Shown: positions 16,446 to 23,891 of the stretch, piece by piece | How positions within the stretch are numbered: the first letter of the stretch is position 1 | Layout of the letters: each line of letters starts with the position of its first letter | Source: Agromyces terreus | GTDB taxonomy: Bacteria; Actinomycetota; Actinomycetes; Actinomycetales; Microbacteriaceae | Direction of reading: 5' to 3' | DNA length: 64,000 nucleotides | Assembly (NCBI RefSeq): GCF_009749465.1 | Contig: NZ_WBIS01000002.1 | Location: 434,001-498,000, forward strand | Program-made: the position numbers and the translations under genes | The notes under the pieces: model-generated | What the model saw: only the letters and a program-made list of their open reading frames with translations | The model's database searches: none | What the model was told of the DNA's origin: nothing

Positions 16446-17819
16446 GTGACCGCGCGTACCCGCAATGCATCTCGACGCGTCCGCGTTGCCAAGCTCGCGT
16501 CCGGTGCGACCATCGGGCTGGCCGGCGTCGCGCTCGTGATCGGCTCGATCCCCTCCGCGTTCGCGGTGCAGGTCGACGGCAACACCCCGCTCGACCCGTG
16601 CCTCGGCACGCAGTGCCCGCCCGCCTGGTCGGAGCCGAACAACGGCGGGGTCGTCGGCTTCGACGACGGCGTGAACGTCTTCGTCGGCGGCGACTTCTCG
16701 GCGGAGCCCTCCGCGGCCGAGACCGAGGGCAACCTCGTCGTGCTCGGCGACGCGACCTTCGACTCGCCCGGCTCGTACAACCTCGGCGTCGCCGGCGTCG
16801 GTTCGCGGGTTCCGCCGCCCAGCGGCTCGACGATGCTCACGGTCGGGGGCGACCTCGACATCGCCGCCGGCACGAACCTCATCGTCGGCGGCGACACCGG
16901 GTTCCCCGACTTCACGCCCATCGTCGGCAACGTCGAGTACGGCGGCACGCTCACCGGCACCCCCTCGGTGCTCGCGGGGGCCACGGTCGAGCAGGGCGAC
17001 GGCGCCGCAGCCTTCGCCGACCGCGTCGCGAACATCACCGCGCTCTCGCAGTGCCTCGCCCAGAAGCCCGCGACCGGCACGGTGATCGTCGCCGACGGCA
17101 CCGCCACCTTCACGGGCGACGGCACGAGCGACCCGCAGGTCTTCTACGTCGACGGCTCGCTCACCACCGGGCAGATCGCCGTCGCCAGCTCCGGCATCCC
17201 GGCCGGCGCGACGATGATCATCAACGTGACCAGCACGAACCCGGTGATCCAGGTCAACAGCTGGTTCAACAACGGATCCAACGCGTTCGACCCGCTGGCG
17301 ACCCAGTACATCCTGACGAACATCCCGAACGCGACGACCGCGACGATCTCGGGCGGCGCCCAGTACCCGGGCTCCATCCTCGTCGGCAACCCCGCGAGCG
17401 TCACCACGATCTCGATCGCCGGCACCAACGGCCGCATCGAGGTCGCCGGCGACCTGATCCACCAGTCGCCGCCCAGCTCGTCGACGGGTGTCGAGCTGCA
17501 CGCGTACCCGTTCAGCGGCACTGCCACGTGCGACACCCCGACCACGCCGCCGACGACCACGACGGCGCCGCCGACCACGACGACGCCCACGACGCCGCCG
17601 CCCACCACGCCGACGCCGACGACCGAGCCGCCCACGACGCCGCCGGCGACACCCACCGTGACGCCCACGCCGACCTCTTCGTCGACGCCGACGCCCACGC
17701 CGGCGCCCGCCGACCTGGCCGAGACCGGTTCGCCCGCCGGAGCCATGATGGCGGTCGGCGCCGCGCTGATCGGCGTCGGAGCGGTCACCGCGTTCACCGC
17801 ACGTCGCCGCCGGGCCTGA
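16446..17819 (+). CDS. Choice-of-anchor A surface protein with sortase signal
   Basis: This 457-residue exported protein has an N-terminal signal (hydrophobic segment to about residue 40, ending AFA). A choice-of-anchor A beta domain follows (NVFVGGDFSAEP, GDLDIAAGTNLIVGG). A Thr/Pro-rich stalk covers roughly residues 360-420, and a C-terminal sorting signal comprises LAETG at 424, a hydrophobic stretch and RRRRA. LAETG is a sortase E/LPXTG-like motif seen in actinobacteria. The GTG at 16446 has CGGAGGA just upstream. The function is probably adhesion or surface display; the domain's ligand is unknown. No sortase gene is present in the window. Confidence 0.88.
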   Translation: MTARTRNASRRVRVAKLASGATIGLAGVALVIGSIPSAFAVQVDGNTPLDPCLGTQCPPAWSEPNNGGVVGFDDGVNVFVGGDFSAEPSAAETEGNLVVLGDATFDSPGSYNLGVAGVGSRVPPPSGSTMLTVGGDLDIAAGTNLIVGGDTGFPDFTPIVGNVEYGGTLTGTPSVLAGATVEQGDGAAAFADRVANITALSQCLAQKPATGTVIVADGTATFTGDGTSDPQVFYVDGSLTTGQIAVASSGIPAGATMIINVTSTNPVIQVNSWFNNGSNAFDPLATQYILTNIPNATTATISGGAQYPGSILVGNPASVTTISIAGTNGRIEVAGDLIHQSPPSSSTGVELHAYPFSGTATCDTPTTPPTTTTAPPTTTTPTTPPPTTPTPTTEPPTTPPATPTVTPTPTSSSTPTPTPAPADLAETGSPAGAMMAVGAALIGVGAVTAFTARRRRA

Positions 17820-17827
17820 TGAGGCAT

Positions 17828-17860
17828 GCTCCCGCCGCCGTCGTGGACGGTGGCGGGAGC
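17828..17860 (+). terminator. Hairpin terminator of the surface-protein gene
   Basis: GCTCCCGCCGCCGTC (17828-17842) and GACGGTGGCGGGAGC (17846-17860) pair over 15 bp with one mismatch and a GTG loop. The right arm is part of the first 31-bp tandem repeat. Confidence 0.8.
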
Positions 17861-17931
17861 GGCTTCAGCCGTCGTGGACGGCGACGGGAGCGGCCTCAGT
17901 CGTCGTGACTCGCGACGGGAGCGGCTTCAGC
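17839..17931 (-). repeat. Three 31-bp tandem repeats over the SRAP gene stop codon
   Basis: The units are 17839-17869, 17870-17900 and 17901-17931, differing at a few bases only. Each carries TGA on the minus strand (17927-17929 is the real stop, then 17896-17898 and 17865-17867). The 31-bp period places the three stops in three frames. Confidence 0.9.
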
Positions 17932-18631
17932 GGAGCGGGTCGAGCAGCGTCGGGTCGCCCGGGTCGATCGCGCGCGAGTTGTTGACCCGCCGATCGACCT
18001 CGTAGACCGAGATCGTCGAGGCGACCCGGTCGGATTCGACCGCCAACCGCTCGACCATGCGCGCCTTGCCGCCCTCGTCGAGCTTGACGGGGTCGAGGTA
18101 CTCGCCCCAGAAGTCGGCCTCGAGGAATACCGGCATGCGGTCGTGCACCTCGCCCGAGGCATCCGTCGCCTCTCGCGTGATGATCGAGGTCGAGACCCGC
18201 CATCCGTCGTCGACCCTGCGCGCCGTGCAGATGCCCGCGGCAGCCAGCAGCGGCCGGTCGCCGTGCAGGAACCATGCTCGCTTCTTGCCCGGCTCGCCTG
18301 TCCACTCGAAGTAGCCGCGCATCGGCACGAGGCATCGGGACGAGGCGAACGCGCCCTTCCAGAGGCCGTTGGTCGCCACGGTCTCGATGCGGGTGTTGAA
18401 CTGCGGCCGCTTGGCGTCTTTCAGGAACGGCGGATGGAAGTTCCACGCGGCGGCGTCGAGCATGCGCGTGATCTCACCGGTCTCGCGGTTCGCCCGCTCG
18501 CGCACGATGGGCACGACCTCGGTGGGGGCGATGGAGTACTGCGGCCTCCAGTCGCGGAAGTCCCCGCCCTCGGCGACGAACTCCTGGATGAGCTCGTCGA
18601 CCTTTGCGTCATTCGCGAATCGCCCGCACAT
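17927..18631 (-). CDS. SOS response-associated peptidase-like protein (SRAP/YedK/HMCES)
   Basis: This 234-residue SRAP protein starts MCGRFAND; Cys2 becomes the N-terminus after Met removal and forms a thiazolidine link with abasic sites in single-stranded DNA, protecting them. RCLVPMRGYFEW (catalytic Glu) and HDRMPVFL (catalytic His) complete the active site. The next gene, on the opposite strand across repeat cluster R3, encodes an AlkA-like glycosylase that would create abasic sites, so both fit base-damage repair. Length is normal. The 3' end carries the 31-bp tandem repeats. Confidence 0.93.
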   Translation of the reverse strand: MCGRFANDAKVDELIQEFVAEGGDFRDWRPQYSIAPTEVVPIVRERANRETGEITRMLDAAAWNFHPPFLKDAKRPQFNTRIETVATNGLWKGAFASSRCLVPMRGYFEWTGEPGKKRAWFLHGDRPLLAAAGICTARRVDDGWRVSTSIITREATDASGEVHDRMPVFLEADFWGEYLDPVKLDEGGKARMVERLAVESDRVASTISVYEVDRRVNNSRAIDPGDPTLLDPLR

Positions 18632-18670
18632 GCATCAAGTCTGCACCCGGCATCCGACACTGCACCGGCT

Positions 18671-18791
18671 GGTCTCGAGACGCTTCGCTCCTCGACCGGC
18701 GAGAGGCTCGCTCCTCGACCGGCGGGGGGCTCGAGACGCTTCGCTGCTCGACCGGCGGGGGTCTCGAGACGCTTCGCTCCTCGACCGGCGG
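18671..18791. repeat. Interspersed palindromic repeat cluster R3
   Basis: Four units of the form GGTCTCGAGACGCTTCGCTC followed by CTCGACCGGCGG (one shortened to the right half) fill the divergent gap between the SRAP and AlkA-like genes. Here all units point the same way, unlike the alternating A/B arrangement of R1. Confidence 0.85.
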
Positions 18792-18830
18792 AGTCGGGTG
18801 GCTGTCAGCGGGCGGGGCCACACTGGATGC

Positions 18831-19769
18831 GTGACCGCCGAGCATTCCCGCACCTGGCGTCCGCGGCATCCGACCGATCTCTGGCAGACCGTCGGCACGC
18901 TCCGGCGAGGCCCCGGCGACCCCACGTTCCGGCGCGGCGCCGACGGCGCGGCCTGGCGGGCGACCCGCACCGCCTCCGGCATCGCGACGGTGCGCTACGC
19001 GCAGGTCGCGCGCGACGAGCTGCGCGTCGACGCATGGGGCCCGGGCGCGGCCGAGTGCGTCGACGAGGCTCCCGGGGTGCTCGGCGAGGCCGACGATCCA
19101 GGCGGCTTCGAGCCGCGCATCGCGCTCATCGCCGAGGCGCACCGACGCAACCCCGGGCTGCGCATGCTCCGCACCGCCCGCGTCGTCGAGGCGCTCGTGC
19201 CGGCGATCCTCGAGCAGAAGGTCATCACGCTGCAGGCGCACGACTCGTGGCGCTCGCTCGTGCACCGCTTCGGCGAGGAGGCGCCGGGGCCCGGCGTGCC
19301 CGTCGACGGCGGGGCGCGGCGGCCGTTGAAGGTCGCGCCGAGCCCCGACCAGTGGGCGCGCGTGCCGTCATGGGAGTGGCACCGCGCGGGCGTCGACCCC
19401 CGCCGCTCACGCACCATCGTCACCGCGGTGCGCCGGGCGCCGCGCCTCGAGGAGGCGTCGGCCATGACTCCGGCCGACGCCGCGGCCCGCCTCCGGGCCC
19501 TTGACGGCGTCGGCGAGTGGACCGCCGCCGAGGTCGCGCAGCGCGCGTTCGGCGACGCCGACGCGCTCGCGGTGGGCGACTACCACCTCTCGAACTACGT
19601 CGGGCACGCGCTCTGGGGGCGCGACATGACCGACGACGAGATGGTCGAGGCGATGGCGCCGTGGCAGGGGCATCGGCATCGCGTCGTGCGCCTGCTCGGC
19701 CTGGCCGGAGTGGCGGGCAAGCCCAAGCGCGGCCCGCGCATGCCGTTCGTCGACCACCGCGCGATCTGA
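18831..19769 (+). CDS. DNA glycosylase, HhH-GPD superfamily (AlkA-like)
   Basis: This protein of about 312 residues has the helix-hairpin-helix LRALDGVGEWTAAEVAQRAF followed by the catalytic aspartate in LAVGDYHLSNYV, the pattern of 3-methyladenine/alkyl-base glycosylases. An AlkA-type N-terminal domain precedes it (RMLRTARVVEALVPAILEQKV starts the catalytic fold). It excises damaged bases to leave abasic sites. GTG 18831 begins VTAEHSRTW; the -10-like CACACT ends 6 bases before it and no ribosome site is visible, so the mRNA may be leaderless. Longer in-frame extension upstream is repeat DNA and the SRAP antisense. Confidence 0.87.
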   Translation: MTAEHSRTWRPRHPTDLWQTVGTLRRGPGDPTFRRGADGAAWRATRTASGIATVRYAQVARDELRVDAWGPGAAECVDEAPGVLGEADDPGGFEPRIALIAEAHRRNPGLRMLRTARVVEALVPAILEQKVITLQAHDSWRSLVHRFGEEAPGPGVPVDGGARRPLKVAPSPDQWARVPSWEWHRAGVDPRRSRTIVTAVRRAPRLEEASAMTPADAAARLRALDGVGEWTAAEVAQRAFGDADALAVGDYHLSNYVGHALWGRDMTDDEMVEAMAPWQGHRHRVVRLLGLAGVAGKPKRGPRMPFVDHRAI

Positions 19770-19848
19770 TGCGCCGCCCCGGCGAGCCGGACTACGCTGG
19801 GCGTCGCCGACGGCGGCCCGGCCGCGGCATCCGATCGTGAAGGACGCC

Positions 19849-20853
19849 ATGCCCCGCTTCGACCTGCCTCCCGCCGACCTTCGCGCGTACCGGCCCGACG
19901 TGGCCGAGCCCGCCGACTTCGACGCGTTCTGGCGCTCGACGCTCGCCGAGTCGCGCGCGCGGTCCGAGGCGCCGCGGCTCACGCCGGTCGATGCCGGCCT
20001 CACGACGGTCGACGTGTACGACGTCACGTTCAGCGGGTACGGCGGCGACCCGGTGGGCGGCTGGTTCATCGTGCCCGCCGGCGCCGAGGGGCCGCTGCCG
20101 ACGATCGTCGAGTTCAACGGCTACAACGGCGGGCGCGGCCTGCCCCACGAGCGGCTGGCCTGGGCGAGCGCCGGCTACGCCCACTTCTTCATGGACACCC
20201 GCGGCCAGGGCAGCGGATGGGGCACGGGGGGCGTGACGGCCGACCCGCACGGCACGGGACCGTCGGTCTCGGGATTCATGACCCGCGGCGTCGAAGACCC
20301 CGACACCTACTTCTACCGCCGGGTGTTCACCGACGCGGTGCTCGCCGTCGACGCGGTGCGCTCGCTCCCGCAGGTCGACGCCGAACGTGTGAGCGTGAGC
20401 GGCACCAGCCAGGGCGGCGGCATCGCGATCGCCGCCGCCGGGCTCAGCGACGGCCTCGTCGGCGCGATGCCCGACGTGCCGTTCCTCTGCCACTTCGAGC
20501 GCGCTGTCGGCCTGACCGACCGCGACCCGTACCAAGAGGTCGTGCGCTACCTGTCGGTGCATCGGGATGCCGCGGCTCGCGTGTTCGAGACCCTCTCGTA
20601 CTTCGACGGCGTGAACTTCGCCGCCCGGGCCACCGCTCCGGCGCTGTTCTCGGTGGCGCTCATGGACCCGGTGTGCCCGCCCTCGACGGTCTACGCCGCC
20701 CGCAATCGCTGGGGGGCCTCGTCGGGCTCGACGCCCGCGGCCGACATCGTCGAATACGCGTTCAACGAGCACGAGGGCGGTTCGGGCGCGCACTGGCCGC
20801 GGCAGGCGCGCTGGGTCGCCGAGCGGCTCGCGGGGGCGGGCGCCGGCGGCTGA
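19849..20853 (+). CDS. Acetyl-xylan esterase / cephalosporin-C deacetylase family protein
   Basis: This 334-residue protein of the AXE1 (CE7) family starts MPRFDLPPADLRAYRPD, a conserved family opening. The nucleophile motif is SGTSQGGGIA, the acid lies in LMDPVCPPST and the histidine in NEHEGGS, all CE7 hallmarks. The family removes acetyl groups from xylo-oligosaccharides and other small esters; it is usually cytoplasmic and hexameric. ATG 19849 has AAGGA 4 bases upstream; a GTG four codons earlier is less likely. It is transcribed alone, with a TACGCT -10 box near 19793. Confidence 0.9.
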   Translation: MPRFDLPPADLRAYRPDVAEPADFDAFWRSTLAESRARSEAPRLTPVDAGLTTVDVYDVTFSGYGGDPVGGWFIVPAGAEGPLPTIVEFNGYNGGRGLPHERLAWASAGYAHFFMDTRGQGSGWGTGGVTADPHGTGPSVSGFMTRGVEDPDTYFYRRVFTDAVLAVDAVRSLPQVDAERVSVSGTSQGGGIAIAAAGLSDGLVGAMPDVPFLCHFERAVGLTDRDPYQEVVRYLSVHRDAAARVFETLSYFDGVNFAARATAPALFSVALMDPVCPPSTVYAARNRWGASSGSTPAADIVEYAFNEHEGGSGAHWPRQARWVAERLAGAGAGG

Positions 20854-20893
20854 GCGCGGTCGCGCCGCGGTGTCGTCGCGGGGAGCGGATGCC

Positions 20894-21340
20894 TCAGCCG
20901 GCGGCGGGCTCCTTGCCGATGCCGGCGCGGGCGGCGTCGTGCCCGGCGCCCCATTCGACGAGCGGCTGCAGGACCTCGATGAGCCGCAGGCCCGACGCGC
21001 TCGGCGTGTAGGTGATCGTGACGGGCGTCGTCGCGCGCACGTGCCGCTCGATCACGCCCTCGTCCTCGAGCTCCTTGAGCCTGGCCGCGAGCAGTCGGTC
21101 GGAGATGCCGTCGACGGCCATGCGGTACTCGCTGAACCGTCGCGCGCCGCGGACGCCCGCGAGCAGGATCGCGGCGTTCCACTTGCGTCCGGCGAACTCC
21201 ACCGAATGCTGGAAGCGCCGGCATGCGGCTTCGTCGATCCGACCGAGCTCGTGCAGGCGGGCGCGGTGCTGGGCGAGGTCGTCGTGCGGGGCGTCGGCCG
21301 CCGCGGCATCCGCTCGGTCGCTCCCTGAAGTGCTTCCCAT
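20894..21340 (-). CDS. HxlR-family transcriptional regulator
   Basis: This protein of about 148 residues has the HxlR winged helix: CRRFQHSVEFAGRKWNAAIL, then GISDRLLAARLKELEDEGVI and a wing RHVRATTPVTITYTPS. Most family members have a sensing cysteine near the start of the domain, and C-R-R-F here sits at about that place. It is divergent from the LLM-flavo-oxidase fusion gene and a perfect palindrome lies between the two start codons, so it probably controls that gene and itself. The start at ATG 21340 keeps the palindrome outside the coding region; a longer frame to 21421 is open but would overlap the neighbour's start. Confidence 0.85.
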   Translation of the reverse strand: MGSTSGSDRADAAAADAPHDDLAQHRARLHELGRIDEAACRRFQHSVEFAGRKWNAAILLAGVRGARRFSEYRMAVDGISDRLLAARLKELEDEGVIERHVRATTPVTITYTPSASGLRLIEVLQPLVEWGAGHDAARAGIGKEPAAG

Positions 21341-21342
21341 AA

Positions 21343-21355
21343 GTAAGCAGCTTAC
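21343..21355. promoter_or_regulatory. Palindromic operator candidate, HxlR/LLM divergent region
   Basis: GTAAGCAGCTTAC is a perfect 6-1-6 inverted repeat just upstream of the HxlR start and 65 bp before the fusion gene. Its size and place fit an HxlR operator. Confidence 0.65.
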
Positions 21356-21419
21356 CAGTGTTTCGCCATCGACGGTCCCGGTGCGGCAGAGTCGAGGGTG
21401 CATACGAGATCGGAGCAGC

Positions 21420-23750
21420 ATGCACTACGGACACGACCTGCGGTTCGGAACCTTCATCACCCCGAGGAACGACCCGCCCCAGGCGGCGGTGCGACTCGCC
21501 GAACTCTCCGAGGCGAGCGGCTACGACCTCGTGACGTTCCAGGACCACCCGTACCAGCCCGCGTTCCACGACACGCAGACGCTGCTGACCTGGGTCGCCG
21601 CGCGCACCGAGCGCATCCACGTCGCCGCGAACGTCGCCAACGTGCCGTTGCGACCGCCCGCCGTGCTGGCCCGCGCGGCCGCGAGCCTCGACCTCCTGTC
21701 GGGCGGGCGCTTCGACCTCGCGCTCGGCGCCGGCGGGTTCTGGGACCCGATCGCCGCCATGGGCGGGCCGCACCTCACGCCGGGGCAGGCGGTCGACGCG
21801 CTTTCGGAGGCCATCGACGTGATCCGCGGCACGTGGGATGCCGAGGAACGCACCCGGTTCGTCGTCGACGGGACCTACCACCGCGTGGACGGCGCCAAGC
21901 GGGGGCCGGCGCCCGCCCACAACATCCCGATCTGGATCGGCGCGCTGAAGCCCCGCATGCTCCGCCTCATCGGGCGCAAGGGCGACGGATGGCTGCCCTC
22001 GTACGGGTACCTGCAGTCCGGCGATCTCGCACGCGGCAACGCGGCGATCGACGAGGCCGCGATCGCGGCAGGGCGCGACCCGCGCGAGATCCGTCGGCTG
22101 CTGAACATCGGCGGCCGGTTCTCGGGCGCTCGCGGGCGCGGCCCGTTCGACGGGCCGGCCGAGCAGTGGGTCGAGCACATGCTCGGCCTCGTGCTCGACG
22201 ACGGCATCGGCACCTTCATCCTCGCGAGCGACGACCCGTCGACGATCGTGCACTTCGCCGAGGAGGTCGCGCCGGCCCTCCGCGAGGCGGTCGCGGACGA
22301 GCTCCGGAGCGATGCTTCGGCGACGGATGCCGCGGGCGCGGTCGGTGCCGACGGGCGGGGCGCGGATGCCGCACCGCGGGCGACCGCGACGGCCGGCGAG
22401 ATGCGCAGCTCAGCGGTGCGCGCCAAGCGCCGCGACGGCATCGACTACGAGGGCGTCCCGGCGTCGCTTGCCGCCAAGGCCGTCGAACCGGGCGACGCCG
22501 GATACTCGCGCGTGAAGTCGACCTACATGCGGGGCGGCACGCCCGGCATCGTGCTGCAGCCGACCACGCCCGCCGAGGTCGCCGACGCCGTCGCGTTCGC
22601 CCGACGGCACCCCGCCGTGCCGCTCGGGGTCCGCAGCGGCGGCCACGGCATCAGCGGCCGGTCGACGAACGACGGCGGCATCGTGATCGACCTCTCGGGC
22701 ATGCGCGACCTCCGGGTGCTCGACGCCGAGCGCCGGCTCGTGCGCGTCGAGGCGGGCGCCCGCTGGATGGACGTCGCCGCGTTCCTCGCACCGCACGGTT
22801 GGGCGCTCTCCTCGGGCGACTACGGCGGCGTCGGCGTGGGCGGGCTCGCGACGGCCGGCGGCATCGGCTGGCTCGTGCGCGAGCACGGCCTCACGATCGA
22901 TCACGTGCGGGCCGTCGAGCTCGTGCTCGCCGACGGGAGCATCGTGCGAGCGGATGCCGCGCAGCATCCGGATCTCTTCTGGGCCGCCCGCGGTGCGGGG
23001 GCGAACGTCGGCATCGCGACGGCCTTCGAGTTCGAGGTCGACGAGGTCGGCGAGATCGGGTTCGCGCAGCTCGCGTTCGACGCGAGCGATGCCGCCGGGT
23101 TCCTGCAGGCGTGGGGCGACTGGGTCGTCGATGCGCCGCGCGACCTCACGAGCTTCCTGCTCATGGGCGCGCCCCGGCCGGGTCAGCCGATGATCGCGCA
23201 GGTCATGGCCGTGGTCGACTCGGCCGACCCCGACACGATCCTCGCGCGGTTGCAGCCGCTCGCGGAGGTCGCGCCACTCGTCGGCCAGGAGGTGCGCCTC
23301 ACGACCTACGAGGCCGTCATCTCGAACGCGGCCGACACGACGCACGCGGGTCAGGGGGAGCCGATGGCGCGATCCGGACTCGTCGGCCGCATCACCCCCG
23401 AGTTCGCGCGCGATGCCGCAAGGTTCCTCGAGAGTGGCGCGACGCCGTTCTTCCAGATCCGCGCGGCCGGCGGAGCCGTGCACGACGTGCCCGCCGACGC
23501 GACGGCGTACGCGCACCGCGACGCGGAGTTCTCGGTCTCGGCCATCGGGTCCGCGAGGCACGCCACGAACGAACGCTGGAACGAGCTCATGGCCCCGCAC
23601 ATGGCGGGCGCCTACCTGAGCTTCGAGACCGAGGTCGGTCCCGAGCACGTCGCGGCGGCGTATCCGCCCGCCACGCTCGAGCGCCTGCGGGAGATCAAGC
23701 GCCGCGTCGACCCCGACAACCTCTTCCGGGACAACGCGAACATCGCGTAG
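21420..23750 (+). CDS. Luciferase-like monooxygenase fused to PCMH/BBE FAD oxidoreductase
   Basis: This 776-residue protein joins two flavoenzymes. Residues 1-290 form a luciferase-like (LLM, FMN or F420) TIM barrel (LRFGTFITPRND, GGRFDLALGAGGFWDP, IPIWIGALKPRML). An Ala/Asp-rich linker follows, then a PCMH-type FAD domain (PLGVRSGGHGISGRS, where His is the usual covalent FAD site; DYGGVGVGGLATAGGIGWL) and a BBE C-terminus (RRVDPDNLFRDNANI). The second covalent cysteine of bicovalent BBE enzymes is absent. ATG 21420 follows GGAGC. Coupled monooxygenation and oxidation of one substrate is plausible but inferred. It is divergent from the HxlR regulator. Confidence 0.88.
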   Translation: MHYGHDLRFGTFITPRNDPPQAAVRLAELSEASGYDLVTFQDHPYQPAFHDTQTLLTWVAARTERIHVAANVANVPLRPPAVLARAAASLDLLSGGRFDLALGAGGFWDPIAAMGGPHLTPGQAVDALSEAIDVIRGTWDAEERTRFVVDGTYHRVDGAKRGPAPAHNIPIWIGALKPRMLRLIGRKGDGWLPSYGYLQSGDLARGNAAIDEAAIAAGRDPREIRRLLNIGGRFSGARGRGPFDGPAEQWVEHMLGLVLDDGIGTFILASDDPSTIVHFAEEVAPALREAVADELRSDASATDAAGAVGADGRGADAAPRATATAGEMRSSAVRAKRRDGIDYEGVPASLAAKAVEPGDAGYSRVKSTYMRGGTPGIVLQPTTPAEVADAVAFARRHPAVPLGVRSGGHGISGRSTNDGGIVIDLSGMRDLRVLDAERRLVRVEAGARWMDVAAFLAPHGWALSSGDYGGVGVGGLATAGGIGWLVREHGLTIDHVRAVELVLADGSIVRADAAQHPDLFWAARGAGANVGIATAFEFEVDEVGEIGFAQLAFDASDAAGFLQAWGDWVVDAPRDLTSFLLMGAPRPGQPMIAQVMAVVDSADPDTILARLQPLAEVAPLVGQEVRLTTYEAVISNAADTTHAGQGEPMARSGLVGRITPEFARDAARFLESGATPFFQIRAAGGAVHDVPADATAYAHRDAEFSVSAIGSARHATNERWNELMAPHMAGAYLSFETEVGPEHVAAAYPPATLERLREIKRRVDPDNLFRDNANIA

Positions 23751-23788
23751 CCGGCCGCGCTGCGGCATCCGCCCTGCTCGTCGTCGTA

Positions 23789-23861
23789 TTGCAGGAAGGA
23801 CTGAGCGAAACGCCGGTGTGCGCCCGGGCGCCGTGCGCGTGTCGCCCGATTCTTCCTGCAA
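23789..23861. repeat. Inverted-repeat element C between convergent genes
   Basis: TTGCAGGAAG (23789-23798) and CTTCCTGCAA (23852-23861) flank a GC-rich core that holds a second palindrome, CGCCCGGGCG (23821-23830). It lies between the convergent fusion and decarboxylase genes and could serve as a terminator for both. Confidence 0.7.
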
Positions 23862-23891
23862 CTCGGCGCCGGATGGAGCCGAGGCGGCCGC

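Noticed and set aside
17839-17931. CRISPR array from the tandem repeats
   Set aside because: There are no spacers; the units are directly adjacent and differ by a few bases. The same applies to 15062-15109 and 31263-31319.
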